A DNA stretch of 6,888 nt from an uncultured bacterium (GCA_905215105.1 CAJMOI010000106.1:1-6888); one strand, 5' to 3'. Shown: positions 1-6,471, counted from the stretch's first letter. Notes: generated by a model not told the origin, from the letters alone. Translations and numbers: made by a program.

Positions 1-398
1 TGGAAATGGACGAGGCAGTGCTCAATCCGCTGAAAGCCGGGGAGCATCCCGCTTCCCCGGGAATGAAATATAAGCATTATGCGCCGAAAGCCAACGTAAT
101 CATTGTTGACGGTCCCTATGAATCCTATTGTGCCTATGTCAACGGGCAGAAGGTGCCGGGGGTTGCGGCCATGTGCTATAATGGAGAGGAAGCCCGTCTG
201 GAAGTGCCCGCCGTCTGTTATGGCGGGGAAGAGGATTATGACGAACAGGCCAGAGAGGTTTTCGACGCGCTGCGGAAGCTGGACGAACTGGGAGCCAAAA
301 CGGTCTATGCCCGGTGTCCGGAGCCGAAGGGCGTGGGTCTTGCGGTATACAACCGCCTGATTCGGGCGGCGGGATTCGAGGTGCTGCATGTTGACTAA
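1..398 (+). CDS. sua5: Threonylcarbamoyl-AMP synthase, Sua5 type (C-terminal part; 5' end outside window)
   Basis: This is the 3' part of a gene that starts upstream; the reading frame is open from the first bases and ends at TAA 396-398. About 131 residues are visible. They begin at the linker that follows the YrdC/TsaC domain in long (Sua5) forms: the segment SPGMKYKHYAPK (residues about 19-30 of the visible part) is the family's typical linker signature. It is followed by the Rossmann-like Sua5 C-terminal domain (VIIVDG, later VYARCPEPKGVGLAVYNRLIRAA). In the family, Sua5 makes threonylcarbamoyl-AMP from threonine, bicarbonate and ATP in the cytoplasm for t6A37 modification of ANN-decoding tRNAs. 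The catalytic YrdC domain itself is not in view. Its last 11 nt overlap coaE, which suggests co-transcription and translational coupling. An internal ATG at 6 is not the start, because the linker signature belongs in the middle of the protein. Confidence 0.9.
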   Translation, partial: EMDEAVLNPLKAGEHPASPGMKYKHYAPKANVIIVDGPYESYCAYVNGQKVPGVAAMCYNGEEARLEVPAVCYGGEEDYDEQAREVFDALRKLDELGAKTVYARCPEPKGVGLAVYNRLIRAAGFEVLHVD

Positions 399-999
399 AG
401 GCATTGTCATCGGGCTGACCGGTCCCACCGGCGCGGGGAAATCCAGCGTTGCCAAAGAGCTGGCCGCTTTAGGCTGTGCTGTGGTGGACTGTGACCGGAT
501 TGCCCGGCAGGTGACCGACTCCTGTGTGCCCTGTCTCCAATCGCTGGCAGAGGAATTCGGGTCGGACATCCTGCAAGAAGGAGTGCTGGACCGGAAGCTG
601 TTAGCAGCACGGGCTTTTGCTTCCCCGGAAAAGACCCGGAAGCTCAACGAGCTGACCCATCCGTGGATTCTGGGGGAGACAAAAGCACAGATACAGGCTG
701 CGTTGGATGCAGGCAAACCCTTTGTGGTGGTGGATGCGCCGCTGCTCTTTGAAGCCGGGGTGGATGCCCTGTGCGACGAGATTGTGGCGGTGACGGTTCC
801 CTTTGAAAAGCGCTTGCAGCGCATTATGAAGCGGGACCATATTTCCGAGGAGCTGGCCCGGGCCAGAATGGCGGCCCAGCATCCGGAAAGCTGGTATGAG
901 GAGCGGGCCGGAAAGGTGATTTCCGGAAGACTGGACGACGAGACGCTGCGGAGTGAACTGAAAGCCTATCTGGGCAGATTATCGGAGGAAACGCTTTGA
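388..999 (+). CDS. coaE: Dephospho-CoA kinase
   Basis: CoaE phosphorylates the 3'-hydroxyl of dephospho-CoA with ATP, the last step of coenzyme A synthesis, in the cytoplasm. The 203 residues match the usual family length of about 200. Visible motifs are the P-loop GPTGAGKS (residues 12-19, Lys18), the DCD motif at 34-36 (family 'D-x-D' near the substrate), LTHPWI (89-94), DAPLLFEAG (116-124) and the lid-region arginines around KRDHISEELARARMAAQ (148-164). The ATG at 388 is preceded by GAGGTG at 378-383 with a 4-nt spacer, and the N-terminus then begins just before the first beta strand (IVIGLTG), as expected. The gene overlaps sua5 by 11 nt upstream, and its TGA overlaps the TTG of the next gene by 4 nt, so it is in the middle of an operon. 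The C-terminal segment after residue 170 lacks the common 'ID-N' motif (here KVISGRLDDETL); length and frame are intact, so I read this as divergence. Confidence 0.95.
   Translation: MLTKGIVIGLTGPTGAGKSSVAKELAALGCAVVDCDRIARQVTDSCVPCLQSLAEEFGSDILQEGVLDRKLLAARAFASPEKTRKLNELTHPWILGETKAQIQAALDAGKPFVVVDAPLLFEAGVDALCDEIVAVTVPFEKRLQRIMKRDHISEELARARMAAQHPESWYEERAGKVISGRLDDETLRSELKAYLGRLSEETL
984..998 (+). promoter_or_regulatory. Ribosome binding site that fixes a TTG start
   Basis: GGAGGAA at 984-990 lies five bases before TTG at 996-998. The codon overlaps the coaE stop (TTGA, 996-999). No ATG or GTG start sits nearby in this frame, and translation from the TTG gives a basic N-terminus followed at once by a membrane segment. 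This is why the TTG is chosen. The arrangement suggests that ribosomes ending coaE restart here. Confidence 0.8.
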
Positions 1000-1592
1000 A
1001 AAAATCAGGGTCCAAAAAGCGCGGGAGAAAAATTCTGGTAGGCGTGCTGGCATTTTTGCTGGTGGCCGGAGCGGTTCTGTACTTTGCGAAGAACGCCATT
1101 TTACAGCAGCTGTATCCGCTGCCGTATTATGAAATCGTCATGTCGGAGTCGGAGAAAAACGACCTGGACCCGGCGCTGGTATACGGCATGATTCGGGCAG
1201 AAAGCGGGTTTGACCCCAACGCGGTTTCCCGTGCGGATGCCCGGGGGTTGATGCAGATGACGCCGGAGACCTTTGAATGGGTACAGACCATGATTCCCGA
1301 CAGCGAGAATTTGCAGGTGGAGGATTTGTTCCAACCGGAAGTGAACATTCAGTTCGGGTGCGAGCTGCTTTCCCTGCTGCTTTCCCACTATGAAAATGAA
1401 TCCACGGCTATTTGCGCCTATAATGCCGGGATGGGCAATGTCACTTCCTGGCTGGAAAACCCAGAATATTCTTCTGATGGCGTTACACTGAAGGAAATCC
1501 CTTATGGAGAAACAAGGGAATATCTGAAACGAGTGACAGAAAACCGGGAAATGTATCAGAAGCTGTATCCCGATATATTTGGAAACAAGTAA
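996..1592 (+). CDS. Membrane-anchored lytic transglycosylase (SLT/GH23 domain)
   Basis: The 198-residue protein begins with a strongly basic tail (MKKSGSKKRGRK), then a single hydrophobic segment at about residues 13-31 that reads as an uncleaved signal anchor. The enzyme would therefore sit outside the membrane facing peptidoglycan. Residues about 43-190 form a goose-lysozyme-like SLT domain: IRAESGFDP with catalytic Glu69, ARGLMQMTPETF (82-93) and AYNAGMGNV (141-149). Enzymes of this family cut the MurNAc-GlcNAc beta-1,4 bond and form 1,6-anhydro-MurNAc. The short single-domain form resembles the small Firmicutes transglycosylases of the YjbJ kind rather than the large Slt70. The start is TTG, overlapping coaE by 4 nt with a good ribosome binding site. 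apeA follows after 37 nt. Which cell-wall process it serves cannot be told from the sequence. Confidence 0.9.
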   Translation: MKKSGSKKRGRKILVGVLAFLLVAGAVLYFAKNAILQQLYPLPYYEIVMSESEKNDLDPALVYGMIRAESGFDPNAVSRADARGLMQMTPETFEWVQTMIPDSENLQVEDLFQPEVNIQFGCELLSLLLSHYENESTAICAYNAGMGNVTSWLENPEYSSDGVTLKEIPYGETREYLKRVTENREMYQKLYPDIFGNK

Positions 1593-1629
1593 GATTTTAG
1601 TATAGATATTTTTCAGGAGGTAACAAACA

Positions 1630-3042
1630 ATGGAAAACAAAACCATTGACGCAGAGGCTCTGGCAAAAGAGCTGCTGCTGGACAAGAAAAACGGCTTTTT
1701 CCGCGTGGATGACGAGGAAATTGCAAAAGCAGATGCATTCTGCGAGGACTACAAAAAGTTCCTGGACAAGGGCAAGACTGAACGGGAAGCTGCTGCGGAA
1801 GCCATTCGGCTGGCAGAGGAAAAGGGCTTTGTTCCCTATGATCCCACTGCATCCTACAAGCCCGGCGACAAAGTGTATGTCAACAATCGCGGTAAGTCCG
1901 TGATGCTGGCTGTCATCGGTGAAAAGGGAAGCCGTGAGGGTGTGCGCATTTCCGCCGCTCACATTGACTGCCCCCGCATCGACCTGAAGCCCGTTCCCCT
2001 GTATGAAACCACCGACTTCGCCATGCTCAAGACCCATTACTATGGCGGCATCAAGAAGTATCAGTGGACGGCAACCCCTCTGGCCATGCACGGCCGCATC
2101 ATCCGCCGCGACGGCGAGTACATTGACGTGTGCATTGGTGAGGAGCCCGGCGATCCCCAGTTCTGCATCACCGACCTGCTGCCCCATCTGGCACAGGAGC
2201 AGTCCACCAAGACTCTGGGCAAGGCCATCGAAGGCGAAGACCTGAACATCCTGTTCGGCAGCCGTCCTCTCCGCTGCGAAAAGGGCGACAGCCTGTTCAA
2301 GCTCAACGTCATGAAGCTTCTCAACGAGAAGTACGGCATCAAGGAGCAGGACTTCATCACCGCTGAAATCGAGTTTGTGCCCGCCCATAAGGCTGTGGAT
2401 GTGGGTCTGGACCGCAGCATGATCGGCGCTTATGGCCATGATGACCGCGTGTGCGCCTATCCTGCCCTGCAGGCCATTCTCAACTGCTGCGGAGTGCCGG
2501 AGCAGACGGTTGTCACCGTGCTGACCGATAAGGAAGAGACCGGCAGCGACGGCAACACCGGCCTGAACTCCTCCTATATGCGGTACTTCATTCATGCGCT
2601 GGCCAAGCAGGACGGCGTAGACGGCCACGATGTGCTGTCCAAGTCCACCTGCCTGTCCGCTGATGTGGGCGCTGCTTATGATCCCACTTATGCTTCCGCT
2701 TATGAAGCCAACAACTCCTGCTACCTGAATAAGGGTGTGAGCCTGATTAAATACACCGGTTCCCGCGGTAAGGGCGGCACCTCCGATGCTTCCGCCGAGT
2801 TTATGGGACAGATTCGCGATCTGCTGGAAGACGCCAATGTGGTGTGGCAGACCGGCGAGCTGGGCCGCGTGGATCTGGGCGGCGGCGGAACCGTTGCCCA
2901 GTATATCGCCAACCTGAACGTGGACGTGGTGGATCTGGGTGTTCCGGTGCTCTCCATGCACGCTCCCTTTGAAGTGGTGGCAAAGCTGGATGTCTACATG
3001 GCATACAGAGCCTTTAAAGCCTTCTTTGACCAGAAGAAGTAA
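1630..3042 (+). CDS. apeA: M18-family zinc aminopeptidase (aminopeptidase 1 type)
   Basis: This is a 470-residue cytoplasmic metallo-aminopeptidase of family M18, which removes N-terminal residues from peptides with two metal ions and usually forms large tetrahedral dodecamers. The full ligand set can be placed by comparison with known M18 enzymes: His111 (AAHIDCPRIDLKP), bridging Asp271 (GHDDRV), catalytic Glu302 and ligand Glu303 (DKEETGSDG), Asp345 (SADVGAAYDP) and His444 (SMHAPFEV). The segment THYYGGIKKYQW (135-146) fits the clostridial 'aminopeptidase 1' branch, so the symbol apeA rather than apeB is likely but not certain. AGGAGGT at 1615-1621 lies eight bases before the ATG. Codon use (many C-ending codons, CTG, GGC, CGC) is more biased than in the coaE and transglycosylase genes upstream, which suggests high expression. 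The gene closes the operon, followed 18 nt later by a strong terminator. Confidence 0.93.
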   Translation: MENKTIDAEALAKELLLDKKNGFFRVDDEEIAKADAFCEDYKKFLDKGKTEREAAAEAIRLAEEKGFVPYDPTASYKPGDKVYVNNRGKSVMLAVIGEKGSREGVRISAAHIDCPRIDLKPVPLYETTDFAMLKTHYYGGIKKYQWTATPLAMHGRIIRRDGEYIDVCIGEEPGDPQFCITDLLPHLAQEQSTKTLGKAIEGEDLNILFGSRPLRCEKGDSLFKLNVMKLLNEKYGIKEQDFITAEIEFVPAHKAVDVGLDRSMIGAYGHDDRVCAYPALQAILNCCGVPEQTVVTVLTDKEETGSDGNTGLNSSYMRYFIHALAKQDGVDGHDVLSKSTCLSADVGAAYDPTYASAYEANNSCYLNKGVSLIKYTGSRGKGGTSDASAEFMGQIRDLLEDANVVWQTGELGRVDLGGGGTVAQYIANLNVDVVDLGVPVLSMHAPFEVVAKLDVYMAYRAFKAFFDQKK

Positions 3043-3060
3043 GGAAAATTTCCTCTCGTG

Positions 3061-3097
3061 AAAAATCCTCCGCGGAACGCTCTGCGGAGGATTTTTT
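3061..3097 (+). terminator. Intrinsic terminator after apeA
   Basis: A perfect inverted repeat has left arm 3061-3073 (AAAAATCCTCCGC) and right arm 3084-3096 (GCGGAGGATTTTT), with a 10-nt loop and a run of six T at 3092-3097. The GC core is nine pairs including the A-T next to it. Because the left arm starts with five A, it could also act on transcription from the other strand, but no minus-strand gene is seen. Confidence 0.92.
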
Positions 3098-3133
3098 GCA
3101 TAAAAAAGAGAATGAGAAACAGGAGGGAAAAAC

Positions 3134-3697
3134 ATGAATGCACCTGTCGATTGCAGTCATCTGATTTTGGAAACACCCCGCCTGCGGCTTCGGCCCTGGC
3201 GGATGGAAGATCTGGCGGACTTTAACCGCTATGCTTCGGTGGACGGCGTGGGGCAAATGGCCGGTTGGGCGCCCCACCGTTCCATGCAGGAAAGCCGGAA
3301 GATTCTGCAAATGTTCATCGACGAGAAAAAGACATTGGCGCTGGAGCTTCGCCAGACAGGACAGGTAATTGGGTCTCTGGGACTGGAGTGCTGCAGCGCT
3401 TTGCCGGACAGCTCTTATGAAACGCTGTTGGGGCGGGAAATCGGCTATGTCCTCAGTAAGGAATTCTGGGGACAGGGGCTGATGCCCGAAGCGGTACAGC
3501 GGGTGATTTCCTGGTGCTTTGAGGAACTGGAAATGGATTTTCTCACCTGCGGGCATTTTGTCTGGAACCAGCAGTCCAGGCGGGTGATTGAAAAGTGCGG
3601 GTTTGTCTACTGCCGCCAAACGGATTATCAGACACGGATGGGAACCCACGAGGAAACCTGTCTGTATGTACTGAAAAATCCCGGAAAGTGCTTTTGA
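3134..3697 (+). CDS. GNAT-family N-acetyltransferase (RimJ/RimL-like)
   Basis: The 187-residue protein has the Acetyltransf_3 layout. It starts with strand beta-1, LILETPRLRLRPWRMEDL (10-27). A central 'GxIGxxGL'-like strand follows (GQVIGSLGLE, 76-85). Then come the strand and acetyl-CoA pyrophosphate loop EIGYVLSKEFWGQGLMPEAV (102-121), in which GQGLMPEA takes the place of the usual Q/R-x-x-G-x-G/A. Near the end is WNQQSRRVIEKCGF (144-157), the family's 'N..S..v.ek.GF' motif. Members move an acetyl group from acetyl-CoA to amines: ribosomal protein N-termini, drugs or small metabolites. The substrate cannot be read from the sequence. AGGAGG at 3121-3126 stands seven bases before the ATG. 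The gene lies only 36 nt behind the apeA terminator with no clear promoter between, and no terminator is visible between it and the htpG control region. Confidence 0.88.
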   Translation: MNAPVDCSHLILETPRLRLRPWRMEDLADFNRYASVDGVGQMAGWAPHRSMQESRKILQMFIDEKKTLALELRQTGQVIGSLGLECCSALPDSSYETLLGREIGYVLSKEFWGQGLMPEAVQRVISWCFEELEMDFLTCGHFVWNQQSRRVIEKCGFVYCRQTDYQTRMGTHEETCLYVLKNPGKCF

Positions 3698-3775
3698 CCA
3701 GACGGGCTCAAAAAACGGAAAGACAGAAAAGAACAAAGTTTACAATTTAGACAAGATTTCCTTTGGCATTTGCGT

Positions 3776-3781
3776 TACAAT
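3776..3781 (+). promoter_or_regulatory. Possible -10 element of the htpG promoter
   Basis: TACAAT at 3776-3781 matches the sigma-A -10 consensus at five of six bases and would place the transcript start at about 3788, inside the CIRCE element, as is common for HrcA-controlled promoters. No convincing -35 stands 16-18 bases upstream; TAGACA at 3748-3753 is too far away (22 bases). This is a weak call that rests mostly on its position next to the operator. Confidence 0.4.
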
Positions 3782-3785
3782 AGTT

Positions 3786-3812
3786 TTAGCACTTAAGCAC
3801 GAAGAGTGCTAA
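3786..3812 (+). promoter_or_regulatory. CIRCE operator (HrcA binding site)
   Basis: The sequence reads TTAGCACTT, nine spacer bases, then GAGTGCTAA. It differs from the classic CIRCE inverted repeat (TTAGCACTC-N9-GAGTGCTAA) at only one base, the last of the left arm. CIRCE is the operator of the heat-shock repressor HrcA, which is kept active by GroEL and released under protein-folding stress. Here it ends 26 bases before the htpG start codon, so it would control htpG by blocking the promoter or, as part of the 5' leader, by pairing in the RNA. The gap around it (3698-3838) holds no gene. Confidence 0.9.
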
Positions 3813-3838
3813 ATATAGAAACGTGAGGTTGATATTCT

Positions 3839-5743
3839 ATGGAAATGAAGCAGTTTCAAGCAGAATCCAAACGCCTGCTGGATATGATGATCAATTCCAT
3901 CTATACCCATAAGGAAATCTTTCTCCGCGAGCTGATCTCCAACGCCAGCGACGCCATTGACAAGCTCTATTACCGCGCCCTGAAAGATGGCGATACCGGT
4001 CTGAACCGGGATGATTTCTCCATCACCATTGAAGCCGACAAGGACAAGCGTACCCTGACTATCACCGATAACGGCGTGGGTATGACCAAAGACGAGCTGG
4101 ACAACAATCTGGGCGTCATCGCCAAGAGCGGTTCTCTGAACTTCAAGAAGGAGAACGAAAAGCAGGAGGATATCGATATTATCGGCCAGTTCGGCGTGGG
4201 ATTCTACTCCGCCTTTATGGTCAGTGACGATGTTACCGTGGTGAGCCGCGCCTATGGCAGCGACGAAGCCTGGTGCTGGCACTCCACCGGTGCCGAGGGG
4301 TATACCATTGAGCCCTGTGAAAAGGACAGCAACGGTACCGTGATTACCCTGCACATCAAGGACAATTCTGAAGAGGACAACTATGACGAGTATCTGGATC
4401 AGTACCGTCTGCGCTCCATCGTCAAAAAATATTCCGACTATATCCGTTACCCCATCCGTATGGATGTGGAAAAGAGCCGTCCTAAGGAGAAGCCCGAAGG
4501 CGCCGGCAAGGACGCTCCCATGGAGTTTGAGACCTATACCGAGACCGAAACCCTGAACAGCATGGTGCCTATCTGGCGCAAGAACAAGAGTGAGGTCACC
4601 GACGAGGAATACAACAACTTCTATAAAGAGAAGTTTATGGATTGGCAGGACCCCATTCGTGTGGTTCGCACCCATGCCGAAGGCACCGCAACCTATGACG
4701 CACTGCTGTTCATTCCCGCCAAGGCCCCCATGGATTTCTACACTCGGGAATATGAAAAGGGTCTCCAGCTGTATTCCAACGGCGTGATGATTATGGAAAA
4801 GTGCGCCGACCTGCTGCCCGACTATTTCAGCTTTGTCAAGGGCCTGGTGGATTCTCAGGACCTGTCTCTGAATATCAGCCGTGAAATGCTCCAGCATGAC
4901 CGCCAGCTCAAGCTGATTGCCGGCCGTCTGGAAAAGAAGATCAAGTCCGAGCTGGAATCCATGCTCAACAATGACCGTGAGAAGTACGAGGAATTCTATA
5001 AGGGCTTTGGTCTCCAGCTGAAATACGGCATGTATGCCGATTACGGTATGCATAAGGATGTGCTGAAAGATCTGGTTCTGTTCTACTCTTCCAGCGAGGA
5101 GAAGCTCGTAACCCTGAAAGAGTATGTCAGCCGCATGAAGGAAGGCCAGACCAGCATCTACTATGCCTGCGGCGATGCGGTGGAGCGGATTGCCAAGCTG
5201 CCTCAGACGGAAATGCTCAAGGACAAGGGCTATGAAATTCTGTACCTCACCGATAATGTGGACGAATTCGCCCTGAAAATGCTGCAAACCTACGACGAGA
5301 AGGACTTCAAGAATATCTCTTCCGACGATCTGGGACTGGAGACCGAGGAGGAGAAGAAGGAAGCCGAGAAGCAGGTGGAGGACAACAAGGGCCTGCTGGA
5401 CTTCATGACCGAAGCGCTGGACGGCAAAGTCAAGGCTGTGCGTCTGTCCCAGCGGCTGAAGAGCCATCCGGTGTGCATCTCTTCCGAGGGCGCTATTACC
5501 CTGGATATGGAAAAGGTGCTCAACGCCATGCCCGCTACCGAAAAGGTGCAGGCACAGCGTGTGCTGGAGCTCAATGCCAACCACCCGATTTTTGCAAAAT
5601 TGACCCAGCTGTTTGAAAACGATCAGGAGAAGCTGAAGACCTACTCCCAGCTGCTGTATACTCAGGCCATGATGATCGAGGGCTTCCCCGTGGAGGACCC
5701 GGTGGCATTCTGCAACCAGATCTGTGAGCTGATGGAAGGCTAA
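3839..5743 (+). CDS. htpG: Molecular chaperone HtpG (bacterial Hsp90)
   Basis: The 634-residue protein has the length and domain order of bacterial Hsp90. An N-terminal GHKL ATPase domain (about 1-210) contains FLRELISNASDAIDKL with catalytic Glu31 and Mg-binding Asn35, DNGVGM (77-82, Asp77 contacting adenine), the lid and glycine motif GQFGVGFYSAF (116-126) and GTVITLHIK (166-174). A middle domain follows, with the ATP-sensing arginine in NISREMLQ (345-352, Arg348), then a C-terminal dimerization domain. As in other bacteria there is no MEEVD tail. HtpG is an ATP-driven cytosolic dimer that remodels client proteins, usually with DnaK. GAGGT at 3825-3829 is nine bases before ATG 3839; the second ATG at 3845 is too far from it. 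Codon use is strongly biased, fitting high expression. It is a single-gene unit with a CIRCE operator in front and a terminator behind. Confidence 0.97.
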   Translation: MEMKQFQAESKRLLDMMINSIYTHKEIFLRELISNASDAIDKLYYRALKDGDTGLNRDDFSITIEADKDKRTLTITDNGVGMTKDELDNNLGVIAKSGSLNFKKENEKQEDIDIIGQFGVGFYSAFMVSDDVTVVSRAYGSDEAWCWHSTGAEGYTIEPCEKDSNGTVITLHIKDNSEEDNYDEYLDQYRLRSIVKKYSDYIRYPIRMDVEKSRPKEKPEGAGKDAPMEFETYTETETLNSMVPIWRKNKSEVTDEEYNNFYKEKFMDWQDPIRVVRTHAEGTATYDALLFIPAKAPMDFYTREYEKGLQLYSNGVMIMEKCADLLPDYFSFVKGLVDSQDLSLNISREMLQHDRQLKLIAGRLEKKIKSELESMLNNDREKYEEFYKGFGLQLKYGMYADYGMHKDVLKDLVLFYSSSEEKLVTLKEYVSRMKEGQTSIYYACGDAVERIAKLPQTEMLKDKGYEILYLTDNVDEFALKMLQTYDEKDFKNISSDDLGLETEEEKKEAEKQVEDNKGLLDFMTEALDGKVKAVRLSQRLKSHPVCISSEGAITLDMEKVLNAMPATEKVQAQRVLELNANHPIFAKLTQLFENDQEKLKTYSQLLYTQAMMIEGFPVEDPVAFCNQICELMEG

Positions 5744-5754
5744 GTTCCGTTTTG

Positions 5755-5796
5755 AATCTCCTGCACAGGGATTGGCTTTTGTGCAGGAGATTTTTT
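5755..5796 (+). terminator. Intrinsic terminator after htpG
   Basis: Left arm 5755-5767 (AATCTCCTGCACA) and right arm 5780-5792 (TGTGCAGGAGATT) pair perfectly over 13 bases with a 12-nt loop, followed by a T run at 5791-5796. It begins 12 bases after the htpG stop codon. Confidence 0.93.
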
Positions 5797-5817
5797 ATAC
5801 TAAATTAAAACAAATGA

Positions 5818-5846
5818 TTTTCAAATTTAAAAAAATATGTTACAAT
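5818..5846 (+). promoter_or_regulatory. Extended -10 promoter for the lipoprotein gene
   Basis: TACAAT at 5841-5846 (five of six consensus bases) is preceded by TG at 5838-5839, giving the extended -10 form TGnTACAAT. A weak -35, TTTTCA at 5818-5823 (four of six), stands at the ideal 17-base distance. The surrounding DNA is very A/T-rich. Transcription would start at about 5853 and leave a leader of about 130 nt before the coding region. Confidence 0.65.
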
Positions 5847-5856
5847 TCACATAGGG

Positions 5857-5964
5857 TTGCTCTCAAAAGTTGAAATCTCATCAGAAATGCGAAATCAGCC
5901 GGAAGAGCAGAATGGCGACAGGACAAAACGGCTGACAAGGCGGTGTTTTGTCCTGTTTTGTTTT
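5857..5964 (+). promoter_or_regulatory. Structured 5' leader with possible attenuator hairpin
   Basis: Two hairpins can be drawn. The first pairs TGCTCT 5858-5863 with AGAGCA 5904-5909 around a 40-nt loop. The second is a 12-bp perfect stem, ACAGGACAAAAC 5918-5929 with GTTTTGTCCTGT 5945-5956, closing a 15-nt loop and followed by TTTGTTTT at 5957-5964, which looks like an interrupted terminator tail just before the ribosome binding site. TCAGCCG 5895-5901 in the first loop is complementary to CGGCTGA 5929-5935 at the second loop, so a loop-loop contact or an alternative fold is possible. I do not recognise a known riboswitch class. The 12-bp stem is solid; the rest is inference from short complementarities. 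Confidence 0.45.
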
Positions 5965-5982
5965 GGAAAGGAGAGGATATTG

Positions 5983-6471
5983 ATGAAAAAAAGATGGATT
6001 TTGCTGCCTGCTGCGATATTGTTGATGCTCTCTGCCTGCGGACCCAAAGACCCTGCGGCAGATTGGGAAAAATCCAGGTATTCCGGTGACTTGGCAGCCA
6101 GCAGTGAGATGAAGCTCACACCTGTACAGGAAGAATATGACTTGTCAGAAATCTCCGAAGGGGAAGACCTGAAAGTCGAGTTTTATGTGGAAAATTTGAG
6201 CCAAGAGAATATCTGGCTCAATGATGCGTATGAATTGGAGAAAAAAGTGGGAAACGACTGGCGAAAAGCTCCGGAATTCGGGGCAAGCAGTCAGGATTTG
6301 CCGCTTTTTGATATTCCCGCCGGCAAAAAACAGGTCTGTTTTCAGATTCTGGAAAATGAATATTTGGATGAACTGTCGCCGGGAGCCTATCGGATGGTTT
6401 TGGCCCCGGAAGTAGATTATGAACCGGCTGCCTTTTATTTTCAAATTACAGACAGCGAAAACAAGTCATAA
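5983..6471 (+). CDS. Small lipoprotein, likely with a bacterial Ig-like domain
   Basis: The 162-residue protein begins with MKKR and a hydrophobic stretch to about residue 15, ending in the lipobox LSAC (16-19). This predicts signal peptidase II cleavage before Cys19 and lipid anchoring on the outer face of the membrane. The mature part is acidic. Residues about 60-157 look like an Ig-type beta sandwich as found in many Firmicutes lipoproteins: alternating strands (LKVEFYVENLS), YELEKKVGNDWRKAP, a 'IPAGKK' turn, and the closing LSPGAYRMVL. Such domains are usually of unknown function, so no activity is proposed. AAGGAG at 5968-5973 is nine bases before ATG 5983. The frame stays open upstream to a TTG at 5857, but that would put 42 residues before the signal peptide and has no ribosome binding site. 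It is a single gene between its own promoter and terminator, and is more A/T-rich than htpG. Confidence 0.85.
   Translation: MKKRWILLPAAILLMLSACGPKDPAADWEKSRYSGDLAASSEMKLTPVQEEYDLSEISEGEDLKVEFYVENLSQENIWLNDAYELEKKVGNDWRKAPEFGASSQDLPLFDIPAGKKQVCFQILENEYLDELSPGAYRMVLAPEVDYEPAAFYFQITDSENKS

Noticed and set aside
1579..1606. Possible internal promoter before apeA (TTGGAA 1579-1584 and TATAGA 1601-1606, 16 bases apart).
   Set aside because: Both boxes match only four of six bases and the region is A/T-rich by nature. A separate promoter would explain the different codon bias of apeA, but the match is too weak to list.
1597..3135. A 512-codon open frame on the minus strand across apeA.
   Set aside because: The plus strand encodes an M18 enzyme with every metal ligand. 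The antisense frame is open because apeA's biased codons avoid the triplets that give stops on the other strand; its product matches no family and runs through the terminator.
3691..3713. Short inverted repeat TTTTGA/TCAAAA at the end of the GNAT gene as a terminator.
   Set aside because: Only six A/T-rich pairs, no GC core and no T tail on the plus strand.
3014..3736. A 240-codon minus-strand frame opposite the GNAT gene.
   Set aside because: It crosses the apeA terminator and lies opposite a well-supported acetyltransferase with a good ribosome binding site; no domain is recognisable.
3763..3781. TTGGCA 3763-3768 as -35 for the TACAAT at 3776.
   Set aside because: The spacer is only seven bases, far too short for sigma-A.
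3809..5584. A 591-codon open frame on the minus strand across htpG.
   Set aside because: Same cause: biased codon use of htpG on the plus strand. The predicted product is a low-complexity Leu/Val/His-rich chain with no recognisable domain.
5857..5982. N-terminal extension of the lipoprotein from TTG 5857.
   Set aside because: It has no ribosome binding site, would bury the signal peptide and lipobox 42 residues inside the protein, and runs through the leader hairpin. ATG 5983 has AAGGAG nine bases upstream.
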